A stretch of 64,000 nt of DNA from Chromobotia macracanthus (GCA_036877525.1 JAZGTH010000032.1:1913501-1977500); one strand, 5' to 3'. Shown: positions 1 to 12,245, numbered from the stretch's first letter. Numbers and translations are program-made. Notes: generated from the letters alone by a model not told the origin.

Positions 1-2358
1 CCACAGAAATGTCACAGTTAATGACTGACATGTAGTCCTGCACAGGAGCGAGAAATCACATTCACAACATGAAATTCTGATGCTGATGCTACTTGTTTGA
101 TCCTGGAAAAAGGAAGAGAAATGCAGAGAGGAAATGAATGAGCAAGTGAAGACACTAAGGAGGAAATTGTGTGGGTTAAGTCATATCAGTGTAAAACACA
201 TTTAAAAGAGCACACTTTGTGTTTTGTTGGCCAATAGGAAGGGTGTGTATGTGTATATTTATCAGGTTATGCTCAAACAGATTTAACCAACAGGAAACCA
301 AATAAACAAAAAGAGGTTTGTTTAAAATCTAGTAGTTGTTGGTGCAAGAACTGGGGGCCGACCATGGTCTTACCCTGGATTCGGTGTGGGTGATGAGGTA
401 AGCCATGATGGTGGCTGACTGTAATCATACCCTGGGTGAAAGAAGATTAAAGCAACAATAAACAGTGATGAGCAGGACTGTCTCATGAATATCTTCATTT
501 TATACCAAAACTGCACTGTTTTTGTTGCCCATTAGTATCCTCTAGATAGTAAATGAAGGAATATTCTGGGTTGAATTCAACTTAAATTCTATTGACAACA
601 TCTAGAGGCATGTTGTTGATTTCTTTTCGGTAAAGCAAATAAAAAACACATGTACAGTAATGCACTTCAATTAAAAGCCTAGCAGGAAAGCGTTCCTCAG
701 AGCTGAAAAGCAGAAATGTGAAGCTCATACAGATACAGCAATGCCTGTTTAGTGGCAAACCATGCTCCCAGCCAGTCATCTTTATCTGGCCCTCCATAAC
801 ACTAAGGTAAAATTAACTTTATGTTGAAAAAAAGAGAAACAATTTCTAATTAGTGTTGGCATTTTAGTTGCCAGATGAATCAAAATCAAGAATTAAGTAC
901 GAAGATTACTCTCCGCTCAGGGTTCTGCTGACTCAGAACAGAACAGCATCTGTGATGTGCTTGATCTGCAAAATAAACTGTATGTTTATGTTTAAGGAAA
1001 TATGGAGTTCAAATATTGTTTTAATTAAGTTGGAACCCTTACACATGAAGGACATTAAGAAAGTAAAAATTGAAAGGTATGGAGTATTCTTTTTTAGTTA
1101 TTGACTTTATCAAGATTCAGACATCTTTTATACATTTAATTACCTCTAATAATATTTTTAATTTTATTATTGTAATTAGGGCGTAACAAGTATAACACAA
1201 AGGCATTTAGTGTTAGAGTGGGATTTGATCATTCTTTGTTTTACTGGTGGGTGGTACATGAGCAGTGTTCACTTGTTCCATGAGCATAAACACATAGAGC
1301 AGAATTTTGTGTGGAGTGTCACACCGCTCAAAAACATGTAACTAACAGGAACAAAATAATGTTATAAGATTTGTTATATTATAAAGTTAAAAGAATGTGG
1401 TGAAAATTGTTTGGTCTGCCTCATATTTGCATTTTAATAATCTTTCATCAAAAGGAAGGTAGTTGAAGAGTTGTTATAGACAGTTAATTCTGGTTATGCT
1501 TGCAATATCTACAAAGTATCTTCTGTTACCTTTTGAAAGACTGAATGTACCTTTGCACAAATTGTAAAAAAAGCAATTCTATCACACCATGTCTTATGCC
1601 AACATATATAATAACACATAGTCGTGGTTACGGTATACTGTCAAAACAATGCAGTGCATTACTGTAAATGTGATTTCCTGTATTTTCTGCATTGCATTTA
1701 CTGTAAATGTGATTTCTAAATATTTAAAATGTGTATTTTGGCTGTCATAATTAGAAAAATAGTACTTATTACCACATGAATAGACAAAATGTTAAGATGT
1801 CTTTTTTCTGAGGTGTTTTTTATATTCATGACACACATTTGCAAGACAACTGTGGACTGACATACTGGCATGTATGGTTAAAAAAAGGAAAACACCAACG
1901 CTAATGCAATTATTTCAGTTGTAAAAAGCATAATATCATACAGATATAAATAAATAAATAACTGAAAACCTATTGATTAGTTATTATTTATTTATAAGTG
2001 TCTATTTACTGTTTTCTTATTATTAAGCATGTTAGTTTTTTAATGTGCTGCTCAGTATGTAGCCCATACACTGTCTGCAAAACATCAATTGTACACAAAG
2101 GTTAGCACTGAGAACAAAGGTGTTTTATTAATATTTACACATTGCACACTGCATTTTAATCAAAGATTTGAAGACTTTGATTAAAAACCTTTGCTAGTCA
2201 GGGGTTATACACTGGACAACAAGGAAAGCAACAGCATTGAAAGACTGAAGATATCCAAAAGTACTTCCACAGAAAGTCATTGTGTATCTACTAACTACCA
2301 GTTGGGTATGATGCAGGAAGATTAAAGGGAAAGTAGTGATTTTTTTGGTTTTGAGTAC
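1..2358. other. Tenascin intron, no recognised gene
   Basis: AT-rich sequence downstream (in gene direction) of the giant tenascin exon. The next FNIII exons must lie below position 1 because none with an FNIII pattern is seen here. A short imperfect duplication (TTACTGTAAATGTGATTT) occurs at about 1660-1715. A possible 58-bp exon-like island at 374-431 is discussed under rejected items. Confidence 0.6.
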
Positions 2359-4725
2359 CTGTATGTACGGTGATGTTGTGAGTTTTGGAGCGAAATGCAG
2401 GTCCCTTTCCAAATATGGACACAGTGTATCTGGTCTGTGGGTTGAGATTTACCATTTGGTGTGAACGGGTTGATCCAGGGAGAACCGTGGTAAACGGAAT
2501 GTTTTCTCCTTTCCTGTTTGTGCTCGTCACATCAGGCATGACTTTGTTAGCTGCACTTTCTCCCTTTCTTAAACTACCCTCCTTTGCTGCTGTCGTGTCA
2601 AGTACTTCTCTATGACTTTCACCCTCATTGCTTCTTTTGTCTTTTTCAACTTCCTTATTTATTTCTTTACTCTTTCTGTCCTTGTCCATCTCATCTTTCT
2701 CTTCTTTGTTTTTTTCTTCAAGCTCAGCGTGAGTGATTATGAAGTGTTTAAACTTTCCTTTCGGTGCTTCCCATATTAGTACAAACCCCCTTGATGTTAC
2801 ATTATTGACTGCCACATGCTCAATGGAGCCATCCATTTCATTCAATGTATATTTCTGGGTCTTATTAACATTTTCTGTAAGATGGTTTGTAGATAAAGAA
2901 ATATCAGAGTTTTCTTTACCATTCTGACTGATGTTTGCACCACTTTGAGTGATGCGAATTTGTTTAATTTGGGACAGTCTTTTGGTGGAAAGTATATTAG
3001 CTGTTCCATTGCTCCTGTTAAGTATTATGTTGGGTCTCCTGCTCCTAGTGCTATTTTGTTTTGTAGTGGTAATGGATGGTTTTACTTGTTCACTAGAACT
3101 GATTTGGCTGATGGTTCTGTTGTTTCTTATTATGGAATTTAATGGAAAAGTTCGAGGTCGACCTCGGGGGGGGTACTTGAGGGGCTCTAAAATTTGCCTT
3201 GAGTGGTTCTGAAATGTACTGACATATGGATGACGAGACAGGGAACCCCTTAATGCCGTGCGACGGAATGGAATCTGATCAAATCTTTTAGACCCTTCAT
3301 TTGACTTTTCAGTGCCTTTTTTTAAGTGAATTTTGATGATTAATGGAGAACTCTCAGTGGTTGAGTTCTGAACATGTTCAGGAGTTGAAGCCTGGGATTC
3401 TTTTTTTGAATGTTCCTTCTTTAAAAGGGCGTCTGTTGAAAAACGTGACACAACAGAACTAGACCATGATGGATGCTTGTCTTTCCATGTTTGCACAGAT
3501 GAAGTTGATTTAAAAAGTGGTCTACTGTCTAATGCTAAAGAAGCTGATCCTGGGGGTGTTGATGTAGTTGGTTGTCTGGGAATGGATATTGGCTTAATCG
3601 TTTTCCTGGGATCTGCTGTTGACTGATCCCTTACTGTATATTGGTTCACTCTTTCAGGTTGTGTTAAATATGGGGGTGTAGGAAGGTGTGGAGGAGAAAA
3701 TGTGGTTGTGAGGATGGGGTAAATTGTTGTCTTAGGTTGTTTCGTTGAAGAGGAGATAACATTTATTATACCTGCATTCATTTCCTCTTCTCCTTCATGA
3801 GCTTTAATGTCTTTCTCTCCTGCTTTATCTTTCACACCTCTTCTGGCCTCAGAAGTCTTAGCTGTACTTTGAGACTTATCCGGCCCTGTATCCCCCCTAT
3901 CTTCCACTATATGCCTGCTTGTAAGAAGTTTGTGTAAGTGATCATTTCCATTTACGTGTCCAACTATAACGGTCAGGTTTTTAAACAATGAATTTCCTTC
4001 TAATGTTGTGTTTCTGTGTATGTTCCTGTAACCAACCAAGACCTTTCTAACACATTTTGTCCCATTTAGATAGGCTGTAAGGTTTTTCTCTGTTGTGACT
4101 GTTGGCTCCTCAGTTTCGGTGACATTAAAAGTCAATGGTGTGGTGGATGAAGTGGCTATGCTTTTCTGAGAGGTGGGGCTTGGAGTGACATTTCTCATGA
4201 TCTTAGCAGGTGTCCTTCGAAAAAGCGTTCTCTCATCAGAGTGTGTCTCTTTTAATATTGGTGTTATTGGTTTACCAGCAGAAACAGGATGGGTTGAGTC
4301 TACATCAGGTGTCCTTAATCTCACTGGATACCATATTACTGACTTGTTTGAAGAAGGCACAACCAGTCGTCTCTCCCCCAGCCCAATTCTGGTAGAATTA
4401 TAATCTTTTTGTTCTGCACTATAAGGTGTTTTTAAGGAGTCCGGGCGTGTACCGGCTTTGGGTAATGCCCTGTCTTTTCCTAAGGGCAGTGGTCTTTTTT
4501 GCACAGGTCTAAATGGAATGCCTGTTTTGAGTTTGGAGAAATTTCCTGTTCTTTCTGAATCTTCAGCCCTTCCTTTTGTTGACTGAACCTTTTGGCGTAG
4601 TCCTTGCTTCCTCTGGAAGGCTGTTGTTGTTTTTGTTATCTCTGGTGTCTTTTCTTTGTTGTTGCCAGTGTCCACATCTACCTGCATGGTCATAGTCATC
4701 CTGGCTGCATGCTTTAAGGTGTTGT
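2359..4725 (-). CDS. tnxb: Tenascin giant exon: Thr/Ser/Lys-rich linker plus an interrupted FNIII domain
   Basis: A 2367-bp open exon (789 codons), much longer than a typical 270-bp FNIII exon. The acceptor is set at CCTTTAG because only the 3' part keeps phase 1 and a stop lies just upstream; the donor is ACAG|GTACTC, phase 1. About the first 630 residues are low-complexity: rich in Thr, Ser, Pro, Lys and Arg, with more than ten N-glycosylation sequons (NVT, NLT, NGT, NTT, NRT and others), an RGD at 3890-3898, and no Cys-rich modules. The last 155 residues form an FNIII domain (VNNVTSRGFVLIWEAPKG, then LNPQTRYTVSIFG) that is split by about 75 residues of Lys/Glu-rich sequence near 2500-2725. 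Chicken tenascin-Y, the tenascin-X orthologue, also has a Ser/Pro-rich insert among its FNIII domains, which supports tnxb. The function of the linker is unknown; mucin-like spacing is an inference. Confidence 0.8.
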
Positions 4726-7189
4726 CTAAAGGCATTAATGAAGTTTAAAATTTTATGATAAAAAATCTCTCCTGATGCCTTAACTAGAGAAGATAACCCT
4801 GTTAATAAAAAGGTAGTGTTAATGCACAGGTTAGGTCAGTTATACAAACAATAATGCAACTGGGATTGTCCCTTTATGTTTGTTCCTTATTTGCAACCAT
4901 ATGTTCTAGTCAACCTTTAGTCCTGTAGAACACTGCAGAAGTTCACATTTTCTGAAAGAAGTTAAGCTTTAGAAGAAATGGAACTACAAATTTTGGAAAA
5001 AAACCTATGCTAAACTCTTTGCCTCACCACGTGTAAAAATCCTTTACAATAGCATGCCAATTTCAGCAACAAGTTCACTAATTACAAGTAGAGGTGCAAC
5101 AACGCATCAATGTAATTGACTACACCAATTACATAAATATGTAGATTTGCGTGGATTGCGTCAACACTTTGCACTGTTTACATATGTCCCCAATCCAGTT
5201 ATAAAGTTTTATAACTGTTACATTTGATCACATGATTTAATTTCATTATAATGAATTTGTAACAAAATGTTTAATGCTAAACATTTAATGCTAACACATA
5301 ATAACCAATACTGATCCATGTTTAATTTGTTCTCTTGTCCAGACTATTCTTGGGTCATATTAATTCACCCTTACTTTAAATTTATGTTAAGTTTAATGTT
5401 TGTTATGTTTGGCAAGAAAACAGCTACAAATGATAATGAATAATTGTGGTCCATGATGAGTATGCGAAAAAACAACAGCGCCATGTTAGACACTACAACT
5501 ACTACTTGCACATCTTGAGTGTCGCTGTGTTGTTATGGTTTCTATGGCAGTACAAGTGAAAACCTGGGATAATGTGGATTAAATCATTGACAGGCGACAC
5601 GTGACAAGGGTTGGTGCATTTGTGATAATGTAAGTACACAACTGAACAAAATATATAACACTGTGAACATCGAAGTCCAGTAGCACAACACTTTTCAAAT
5701 TTAAATACTCACTCACAGTTTCCACACTGCAACATATTAGTATTGAATTAGTATTGGATTAAGGTTTACTTACCTTGACAAGGGGATGTTTAAAAGTTTG
5801 CTTTTAAAATGAGAAGCATATTGAAGCATATTGGATTTATACTTTGAAAACATTATTGTCACGATCACCAGCTGGAGTGCCCTGGATATCCACAAGAGGG
5901 CACTCTCCAAACCATTGTTGCTCTTCAAGGCCTACATTTCCCATAACTCTCTGTCTGATTTCTTTCAGCTGTATCTCATTTACCAATTATTTACCCTATT
6001 ACCCTATATATATTTTACCTTCATGTTATCAGTCATTCCTTGTAAAGTCCTGTTTAGTGATTATATATACATATTTGATGCCCATTAGATGTGCACACAT
6101 TGTTTTTAATTTCTTATCTGTTATCGGAGCCAAATGTCTAACATTATTTTACACTTACATTACATTTACATTCATTCATTCACTTAGTTTTATCCATAGC
6201 AACAGAGTAAGCATTGTTTCACACTATATTCATTGTGCTTTCACACCAGCATTGTTTTCAGCATGGCTCACCTGCTGTTGTTTATGTACCCCCAACACAA
6301 TAATTGCACGTTTGCATTACTTTATTTTGAAGCAAAACATCTTCAAGAAGTTTATTTTACTATCAGTTTGTTTATCCACTTTACATGCTCTTTGTTGTGT
6401 GTATAGTGTAAGCTATAGACAAAAGAAAAGCCATCAAGCTTTATCCATTTCTCTGAAAGGTGAAACGCAGGCATTAGATTTACTCAACTTTTATTAGAGT
6501 TGAGTAAATTTAACCCAAAGCTAAACCTTAAAATTAACTTAAAATATGATTGTAAATATGTTTTATACTGTACTTACAACCAGTGTATTCTCTCTTTCTC
6601 ATCCTCAATTTGATAACTGCAAATTGAAATTTGAAAACTGTGCCACCGTCATACATCAAAATGTTCACATTTCTTTTAGGGAGAGGTGAAATTAGATTTT
6701 AATCGGCTTTAAACTGCCAGTAGTGAATACAGTTGTTGGGTGGCCAATCAGACGTCAGGGCTGCCCAGTGCCACTCTGCACATTCCTCTGGCTCGCCACT
6801 GTCGCTTAGATCTTTGAAATATAGACCTAAGATGTAATGACATAATTGCTAATGGCTACTCTCCTAAAGACTAATACTGTCTCAGGGTTGCGTAAGTATT
6901 GTAAAGTGTATATTGCAGCAGAGATTTTAACAGTGCACAACTGTTTTTCACTGATTTTAAAGTTAATTTGCTACAGCACTGTCACAAGTCTGAAGGTGAT
7001 TTAGTCTCTTTCACATATTCTAGTGTCACAGTACACCCTATTAAATAAACCATAATAATTAGTTACATGGGCCATTTTCTACATAAACTTGGGAGTTGTT
7101 ATAATGTTGTTACAAACAATTACAATGTTCTTGAAGAGCAGTTAAATAAGAACTTATACATTAATTGTACAGTAGGACAGAGAACTTAC
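4726..7189. other. Tenascin intron with a possible Gypsy-type LTR start
   Basis: Mostly AT-rich intron. From 5857 the sequence TGTCACGATCACCAGC followed by a segment with a 'gagggcac' motif looks like the beginning of a fish Ty3/Gypsy LTR, similar in opening to the LTRs at 36948 and 33247. I could not find its other end or a target duplication. The long open stretch at 5844-6497 is judged non-coding. Confidence 0.35.
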
Positions 7190-7465
7190 CAGGAGTTGCC
7201 TGTACAGTTGCTGGAAGGCTCTGGGTGCCATCTCTTTCTGCCACTAATGAAATGTCATACAAGAAACCTGGTTCCAAGCCATCAATTTCGGCTGAGTCCC
7301 TTTCTGGGGGCAGGCTGACCTCTGGAAGTTTGCCTGATCCATCTGTCTGATTGGATGTAATGGAGAGGACATACCTGTCAATCTCTCCGTGTGCTTTGTC
7401 CCATTGGACACTGACTGATGTAGTGGTTGTCTTCACAACCTGCAAGTCTTTGGGGCCAGATATTA
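7190..7465 (-). CDS. tnxb: Tenascin exon: FNIII domain 2
   Basis: A 276-bp exon coding one whole FNIII domain, phase 1 at both ends, with acceptor TTTTAG and donor GTAAGT. It begins ISGPKDLQVVKTT, has the strand B Trp (VSVQWDKA), the strand C motif EIDRYVLSI, and the E-F turn LEPGFLYDISL, and ends TVQATPG. The G-P-x-D-L-x-V-V start and the E-x-D-R-(Y/F) strand are shared with the second FNIII domain of tenascin-X as I remember it. One NQT sequon is present. A domain that is a single symmetrical exon can be skipped without frame loss, so alternative splicing is possible but not shown. Confidence 0.88.
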
Positions 7466-7551
7466 CTAAAAGAGAATTGAATGAATTTATTAAAACATCC
7501 TAAAACCCCACAGAACAGTCCATAGTACCCACAGTTATGTTTTGAACTCAC

Positions 7552-7705
7552 AGGTGGCAAACTGCGCTGTGCTCTCTGCTCCCATCATGCCTCCTTTCTC
7601 TCCAATGATTCTGACCATGTACTCTTGTCCAGCAGCTAGTCCCATCTGAGTGTAAGTGGTCAGTCTGCCATTGATCTTAGAACTTATTTTCTGATCAGTT
7701 TCTTT
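7552..7705 (-). CDS. tnxb: Tenascin exon: second half of FNIII domain 1
   Basis: A 154-bp exon bounded by a CCCTGCAG acceptor and a GTGAGT donor. It is not visible as a long ORF from its own ATG, but in frame with its neighbours it codes KETDQKISSKINGRLTTYTQ and then the strand E-F signature GLAAGQEYMVRI, ending TAQFAT. This completes FNIII domain 1 begun in exon 18067-18182. The L-x-P/A-G-x-x-Y pattern is the standard FNIII landmark. Splice phase (0 in, 1 out) is compatible with both neighbours. The FNIII arm of tenascins binds matrix partners and cell receptors. Confidence 0.85.
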
Positions 7706-7839
7706 CTGCAGGGATGGAACAGAGATTTATTTGAACATCAGGACCCTGTAGTGATCAATCTTTAGTTTACTTGCACCTCATATAAATTTTAATATTGCGA
7801 AATAAGACAGGTGTTTTTCGATAGGTTTTTCGATTTTCG

Positions 7840-8950
7840 AGGTGTGGTGATAGTTCACTCCCTTTCAAATCACTGGGTTAGTGACACTAGAGGTTCAACC
7901 TTGGGAGACTGATCGATCTGCTTTTATATAAAACAGCAATGTCAATTGGCCTTAAATAAGTCCCAATAGGAACTGGAGTGGAATTTGCATGCGTAACGGG
8001 TACTATATTATTAATTTTACTCAAAATTTCCCCCCTTATAATTATCAGGGTTTTTTTATTTAATTTTATATTCTCAATTACTCTTAATTTTAATTTCTTA
8101 TATTTGAGATTTCATGTTTTCATGTTTATTTTCAGTAGCTGGTGTATTGTTAAATATAGTACGTGGTTCCTTTAAGTGTTGTTTTCCGGCTGCTCTCTCT
8201 CGCGACTGAGGAGAGGTGAGTTGCACTGAAGCTCTAAAGTTTCATATGAGTTTGTTTATTGTAATAATGCATGTAATTTTGTTCTTAAAAACTCTTTTGT
8301 TCTTATCTAAACATGTATGAAGTTTGTGTGAATATGATGTATGTTTGGAGAGAGTCTATGAGTTCATAAGCATGCGTGTGCAAGCTTTGTGGTTAAAATA
8401 ATCCCTGATCACTGATAGGTTGCAAATAGCAAATATGAAAGAAGGCCACAGATTAAAGCTTGTTTTGATTTGTTCTTTTATCCATGCAGGTATGTTCTCA
8501 TCCATGCTTCTGTTAATATTATTTTGAATTTACATATAATGTTTTATTCTTTTTTTAATGAAATATGTTTTGAACACTATGAACACTATTTGACTGGTAA
8601 AATGCTCTCAGTTCGCGGCAAACGCGATTGAGGAGAGGTTGCAAATAGCAAATGTGAAAGGCCACAGATTCAAGCTTGTTTTAATTTGTTCTTTTATCCA
8701 TGCAGAATAAAAGGTGGCCTGAATAATTCCTGTTGTTTGATTCCGTCCATCCATACACACAACGCAGAGCTAAATGAAGACCAGTCACACATGCCAATCT
8801 CTGCCCTGGAGTTTTAAAGGGAGATGGCATACACCCCTCATTCAGGTTTGTGCTGAGGAGCCCAGAGGGACATCCCATGAAGGCACGGAGGTCACAAACA
8901 GAACCGAGATGTTCCCTTTCTGTCACTTATTTGACGTTGTGTCAATGTAG
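7840..8950. repeat. DIRS-associated terminal sequence and internal direct repeats
   Basis: The segment 7870-7990 (GTGACACTAGAGGTTCAACC ... GCATGC) is the inverted counterpart of segments at 12120-12245 and 35845-35985. The end at 8920-8950 has the 'cgttgtgtcaatgtagtgac' signature that commonly lies at the edge of fish DIRS-like repeats. Inside are two direct copies of about 75 bp (8420-8495 and 8638-8706, both ending TTTTATCCATGCAG) and two copies of CGCGA(C/T)TGAGGAGAGGT (8200 and 8621). No coding sequence is preserved. Confidence 0.45.
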
Positions 8951-8997
8951 TGACAATATTATTGCCCTATACTAAGGTCACAACAGCTGAACTGCTC

Positions 8998-9147
8998 TAC
9001 AGTCGTGAAAAACCTAGGACACCCTGTGAAAGCATGTGTATTTTGTAACATTTTTTAATATATGGTTATTTAGTCTCAATGTTGCAAAAATGTTACAAAA
9101 ATACACAGGCTTTCATAGGGTGTCCTAATTTTTTCACATGACTGTAT
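8998..9147. mobile_element. Short palindromic MITE
   Basis: About 150 bp whose ends are inverted copies over roughly 55 bp: CAGTCGTGAAAAACCTAGGA on the left, TTTTTTCACATGACTG on the right, with AGGACACCCT paired to AGGGTGTCCT. TA flanks both ends, as for Tc1/mariner-related elements. The right half recurs in the duplicated block at 11203-11860. Confidence 0.7.
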
Positions 9148-9738
9148 AATGCAGCTGCTGGCAAATATTGTGTGCCTGAGCAAATTGTCATGGAATCCCA
9201 AACCTTCAATGCACTGATGAGGGGAGAAGCTAACCGTACTGAAGGGATGGAATAAAAAAAATCTTTAAGGTCATTGCAGAATAAGTCTGCTGGTCAAATG
9301 CATTGGAATAGTGTACTTCTCCTCAAGATGAGAGGACACTGCGGAGACCAAAGCCTAAGAGGAGGTTATATGTGGAAATAGATGGACTTACTAGAAGTAC
9401 CACATCAAATTATGCCTACAAGTGGGGAATACCATAGGGAGAACCAACCCAGATTATTGGCCTTAATGGATATTTCTAGAGGAAGACACAGGTTTACAAA
9501 TAATTCTGAATTCTTATAGAACCTTGCAAAAATATGGCTGTGTCCCAGCCTGTAGCTCTACAAATGTCTGCTAAAGGGGTGCCTTTCACAAGTGCCCAAG
9601 ATGAGGGTATTCCTTTAGTTGAGTGTGCAGTTACTCAGAAAGGACATGGCACACCCTGGGATTGGAATGGCATCCACAATCTAATGGGATAGCCTCTGTT
9701 TAGAGACAGCCATCCCCTTTTAAAGGGTATTAGGCACA
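9078..9738. repeat. Long direct repeat, copy A (660 bp)
   Basis: This block is repeated at 11203-11860 with only scattered differences (by eye about 97-98 percent identical). The two copies flank the Tc1-like element at 9737-11180. The block starts inside the MITE at 8998-9147 and ends at TTTTAAAGGGTATTAGGCACA. Confidence 0.85.
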
Positions 9739-11180
9739 ATTTTAACAATACAGAGAAATTAAAGTAATATAACTAAACAATTAAAACTGAAGAAAAGTCT
9801 TTTCAAGATCTGTAAATGTAATTCTACAAAAATGCCTATTTTAACTGAGGAAAAAGATATGACACCCTAGCCCCTAATAGCTAGTGTTACCTCCTTTGGC
9901 TGAAATAACTGCAGTGAGACACTTCTTGTAGCCATCTACCAGTCTCTGACATCCGTCTGAGGACATTTTACCCCACTCCTCAATGCAGAATTTTTTCAGC
10001 TGTGAGATGTTTCAGGGATTTCTTGTATGTACAGCCCTTTTCAAGTCACCCCACAGCATCTCAATGGGATTCAGATCTGGACTTTGACTCGTCCATTCCA
10101 GGACACATTTTTGCCTTTTCAGCCAGTCTTTGGTTGATTTACTAGTATGTTTTGGGTCATTGTCATGTTGCATGGTCTAGTTCCACTTCAGCTTTAATTT
10201 TCTAACAGATGGTCTCATGTTCTTCAAGCACCTTCTGATACACAGTAGAATTCATGGTGGATTCTATGATGGTGAGCTGACCAGGTCCTGCTGCAGCAAA
10301 GCAGCCCTAAACCATGACACTTCCACCTCCATGCTTTACAGTTGGTATGAGGTTCTTTTCCTGGAATGCTGTCTTTGGTTTACGCCAAACATGTCCGTTG
10401 ATCTGGTGTCCAAATAATTCAATTTTGGACTCATCTGTCCAAAGAACATTATTCTAGAAGTCCTGGTCTTTGTCAACATTCTCTCTGGCAAATGTCAGTC
10501 TGGCCTTGATGTTTCTCTCAGAGAGCAAAGGTTTCCTCCTTGCACACCTCCCATGCAAGTTAAACTTGTGCAGTCTCTTTCTGATTGTAGAGGCATGCAC
10601 TTTTACATCAACAGTAGCCAGAGCCTGCTGTGGGTCCCGAGATGACATTTTAGGGTTTTTAGAGACCTCTTTTAGCATCTTGCGGTCTGCTCTTGGGGTG
10701 AACTTGCTGGGGCGACCAGACCTGGGCATGTTGGCAGTTGTTTTGAAAGCCCTCCACTTGTAGACAATCTTCCAGACAGTGGAATGGCTGATTACAAAAT
10801 CTTTTGAGATCTTTTTAAATCCCTTACCAAACTCATAGGATGATGCATTTTTTTTCTGAAGGCCTCTGACAGCTCTTTTGCTCTCACCATGGTGCTCACT
10901 CTCACTTCAACAGTCAGGAGCACACCAAACTAAATGTCTGAGGTTTAGCTAGGGCAACCCTTATTCAAAATGCTGAGTAATAATCTACTATTATGTGAAC
11001 CTGGTGTGATACACCTGTGTGTGATTTGAGCCATTTTAAGAGGGAATATATGTGAGGGTGTCCTAACTTTTGCCTCAGTTAAAATTTGCATTTTGTGGAA
11101 TTACATTTTACAGAAAATCCCCTCTTCAGTTTTAATTGCTTAGATATATTACTTTAATCTCTCTGTATTGTTAAAATTGA
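9737..11180 (-). mobile_element. Tc1-like DNA transposon
   Basis: An element of about 1.44 kb with long inverted ends. The left end reads AATTTTAACAATACAGAG and the right end CTCTGTATTGTTAAAATT. Further in, AATTAAAACTGAAGAAAAG pairs with CCTCTTCAGTTTTAATT. The inside codes one Tc1-type transposase on the minus strand (9874-10890). It lies between the two copies of the 660-bp repeat. Confidence 0.85.
9874..10890 (-). pseudogene. Tc1/mariner transposase, inactive
   Basis: Reading from the ATG at 10890 to the stop at 9874 gives the normal length for a Tc1 transposase (about 338 codons). The frame is damaged: a shift at the A-run near 10850, a stop at about 10452 after KDQDF, and a stop near 10017. 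Family landmarks remain visible: paired helix-turn-helix DNA-binding region with the GRPS linker (SGRPSKFTPRADRK), then the DDE catalytic region with WTDESK, DNDPKHTS and PIEMLW holding the three acidic residues. It would have cut and pasted DNA at TA sites. Likely dead given the lesions. Confidence 0.9.
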
Positions 11181-11202
11181 GATTAAATATCCATATATCC
11201 AA

Positions 11203-11860
11203 AATGTTGCAAAAATGTTACAAAAATACACAGGCTTTCATAGGGTGTCCTAATTTTTTCACATGACTGTATAATGCAGCTGCTGGCAAATATTGCGTGC
11301 CTGAGCAAATTGTCATGGAATCCCAAACCTTCAATGCACTGATAAGGGGAGAAGCTAACCGTATTGAAGGGATGGAATAAAAAAAATCTTTAAGGTCATT
11401 GCAGAATAAGTCTGCTGGTCAAATGCATTGGAATAGTGTACTTCTCCTCAAGATGAGAGGACACTGCGGAGACCAAAGCCTAAGAGGAGGTTATATGTGG
11501 AAATAGATGGACTTACTAGAAGTACCACATCAAATTATATGTTATGTGGAATACCATAGGGAGAACCAACCCAGATTATTGGCCTTAATGGATATTTCTA
11601 GAGGAAGACACAGGTTTACAGATAATTCTGAATTCTTATAGAACCTTGCAAAAATATGGCTGTGTCCCAGCCTGTAGCTCTACAGATGTCTGCTAAAGGG
11701 GTGCCTTTCACAAGTGCCCAAGATGAGTTTATTCCTCTAGTTGAGTGTGCAGGTACTCAGAAAGGACATGGCACACCCTGGGATTGGAATGGCATCCACA
11801 ATCTAATGGGATAGCCTCTGTTTAGAGACAGCCTTCCCCTTTTAAAGGGTATAAGGCACA
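11203..11860. repeat. Long direct repeat, copy B (660 bp)
   Basis: Second copy of the 9078-9738 block. It begins with only the right half of the MITE and ends at AAAGGGTATAAGGCACA, after which the sequence continues into DIRS-associated terminal sequence. The two copies share an unusual stretch with CACCCTGGGATTGGAATGG. Confidence 0.85.
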
Positions 11861-12245
11861 TGCTCGAGGGTTCAACCTCAACCGGCCCAGACAAGCGTGC
11901 TGGGCAATGGATGTCCTGTGAAGTCTCACCCAGTAGAATTTATCAATTGTATCCTCCGAATTGCCTTCAGGACTTATCTGTGCACTTAACTCTCTGCACT
12001 TAAAGAGAGACCGCTGAAAGACGTCGTAAATCCAGTCAATAAGCAAAGCAAAGCAAGCAAGCAAACACAGATTGGCTCAGAAGAACAAATCTGAAGGTGC
12101 ATTCTGGATATCCGGGGCAGAGATTAGCATGCAAATTCTGCTCACCAATTCCTATTGGCACTTATTTTTAATTTTCATTGGTGTTTTACATAAAAAGCAA
12201 AGCAATCGGTCACCCAAGGTTGAACCCCTAGTGTCACTACATCCA
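11861..12245. repeat. DIRS-associated terminal sequence
   Basis: Non-coding stretch with GAACAAATCTGAA, then GCATGCAAAT and the closing motif GGTTGAACCCCTAGTGTCACTAC. The same order of motifs occurs at 35780-35985, and its inverted closing part at 7870-7990. It contains a short run of the unit AAGC at 12041-12063. It directly follows repeat copy B. Confidence 0.5.

Noticed and set aside
374..431. Exon-like island on the minus strand (CACCCAG acceptor, GTAAGA donor) coding a Pro/Ser-rich peptide starting YDYSQPPSW after the tenascin giant exon
   Set aside because: Its 58-bp length changes the phase from 1 to 2, unlike nearly every tenascin exon, and it has no FNIII pattern. Kept only as a possibility for RNA-seq.
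5844..6497. A 217-codon ORF on the plus strand
   Set aside because: Composition is Ile/Leu/Tyr/Cys-rich as expected from AT-rich DNA, there is no recognisable motif, and the start of an LTR-like sequence lies inside it.
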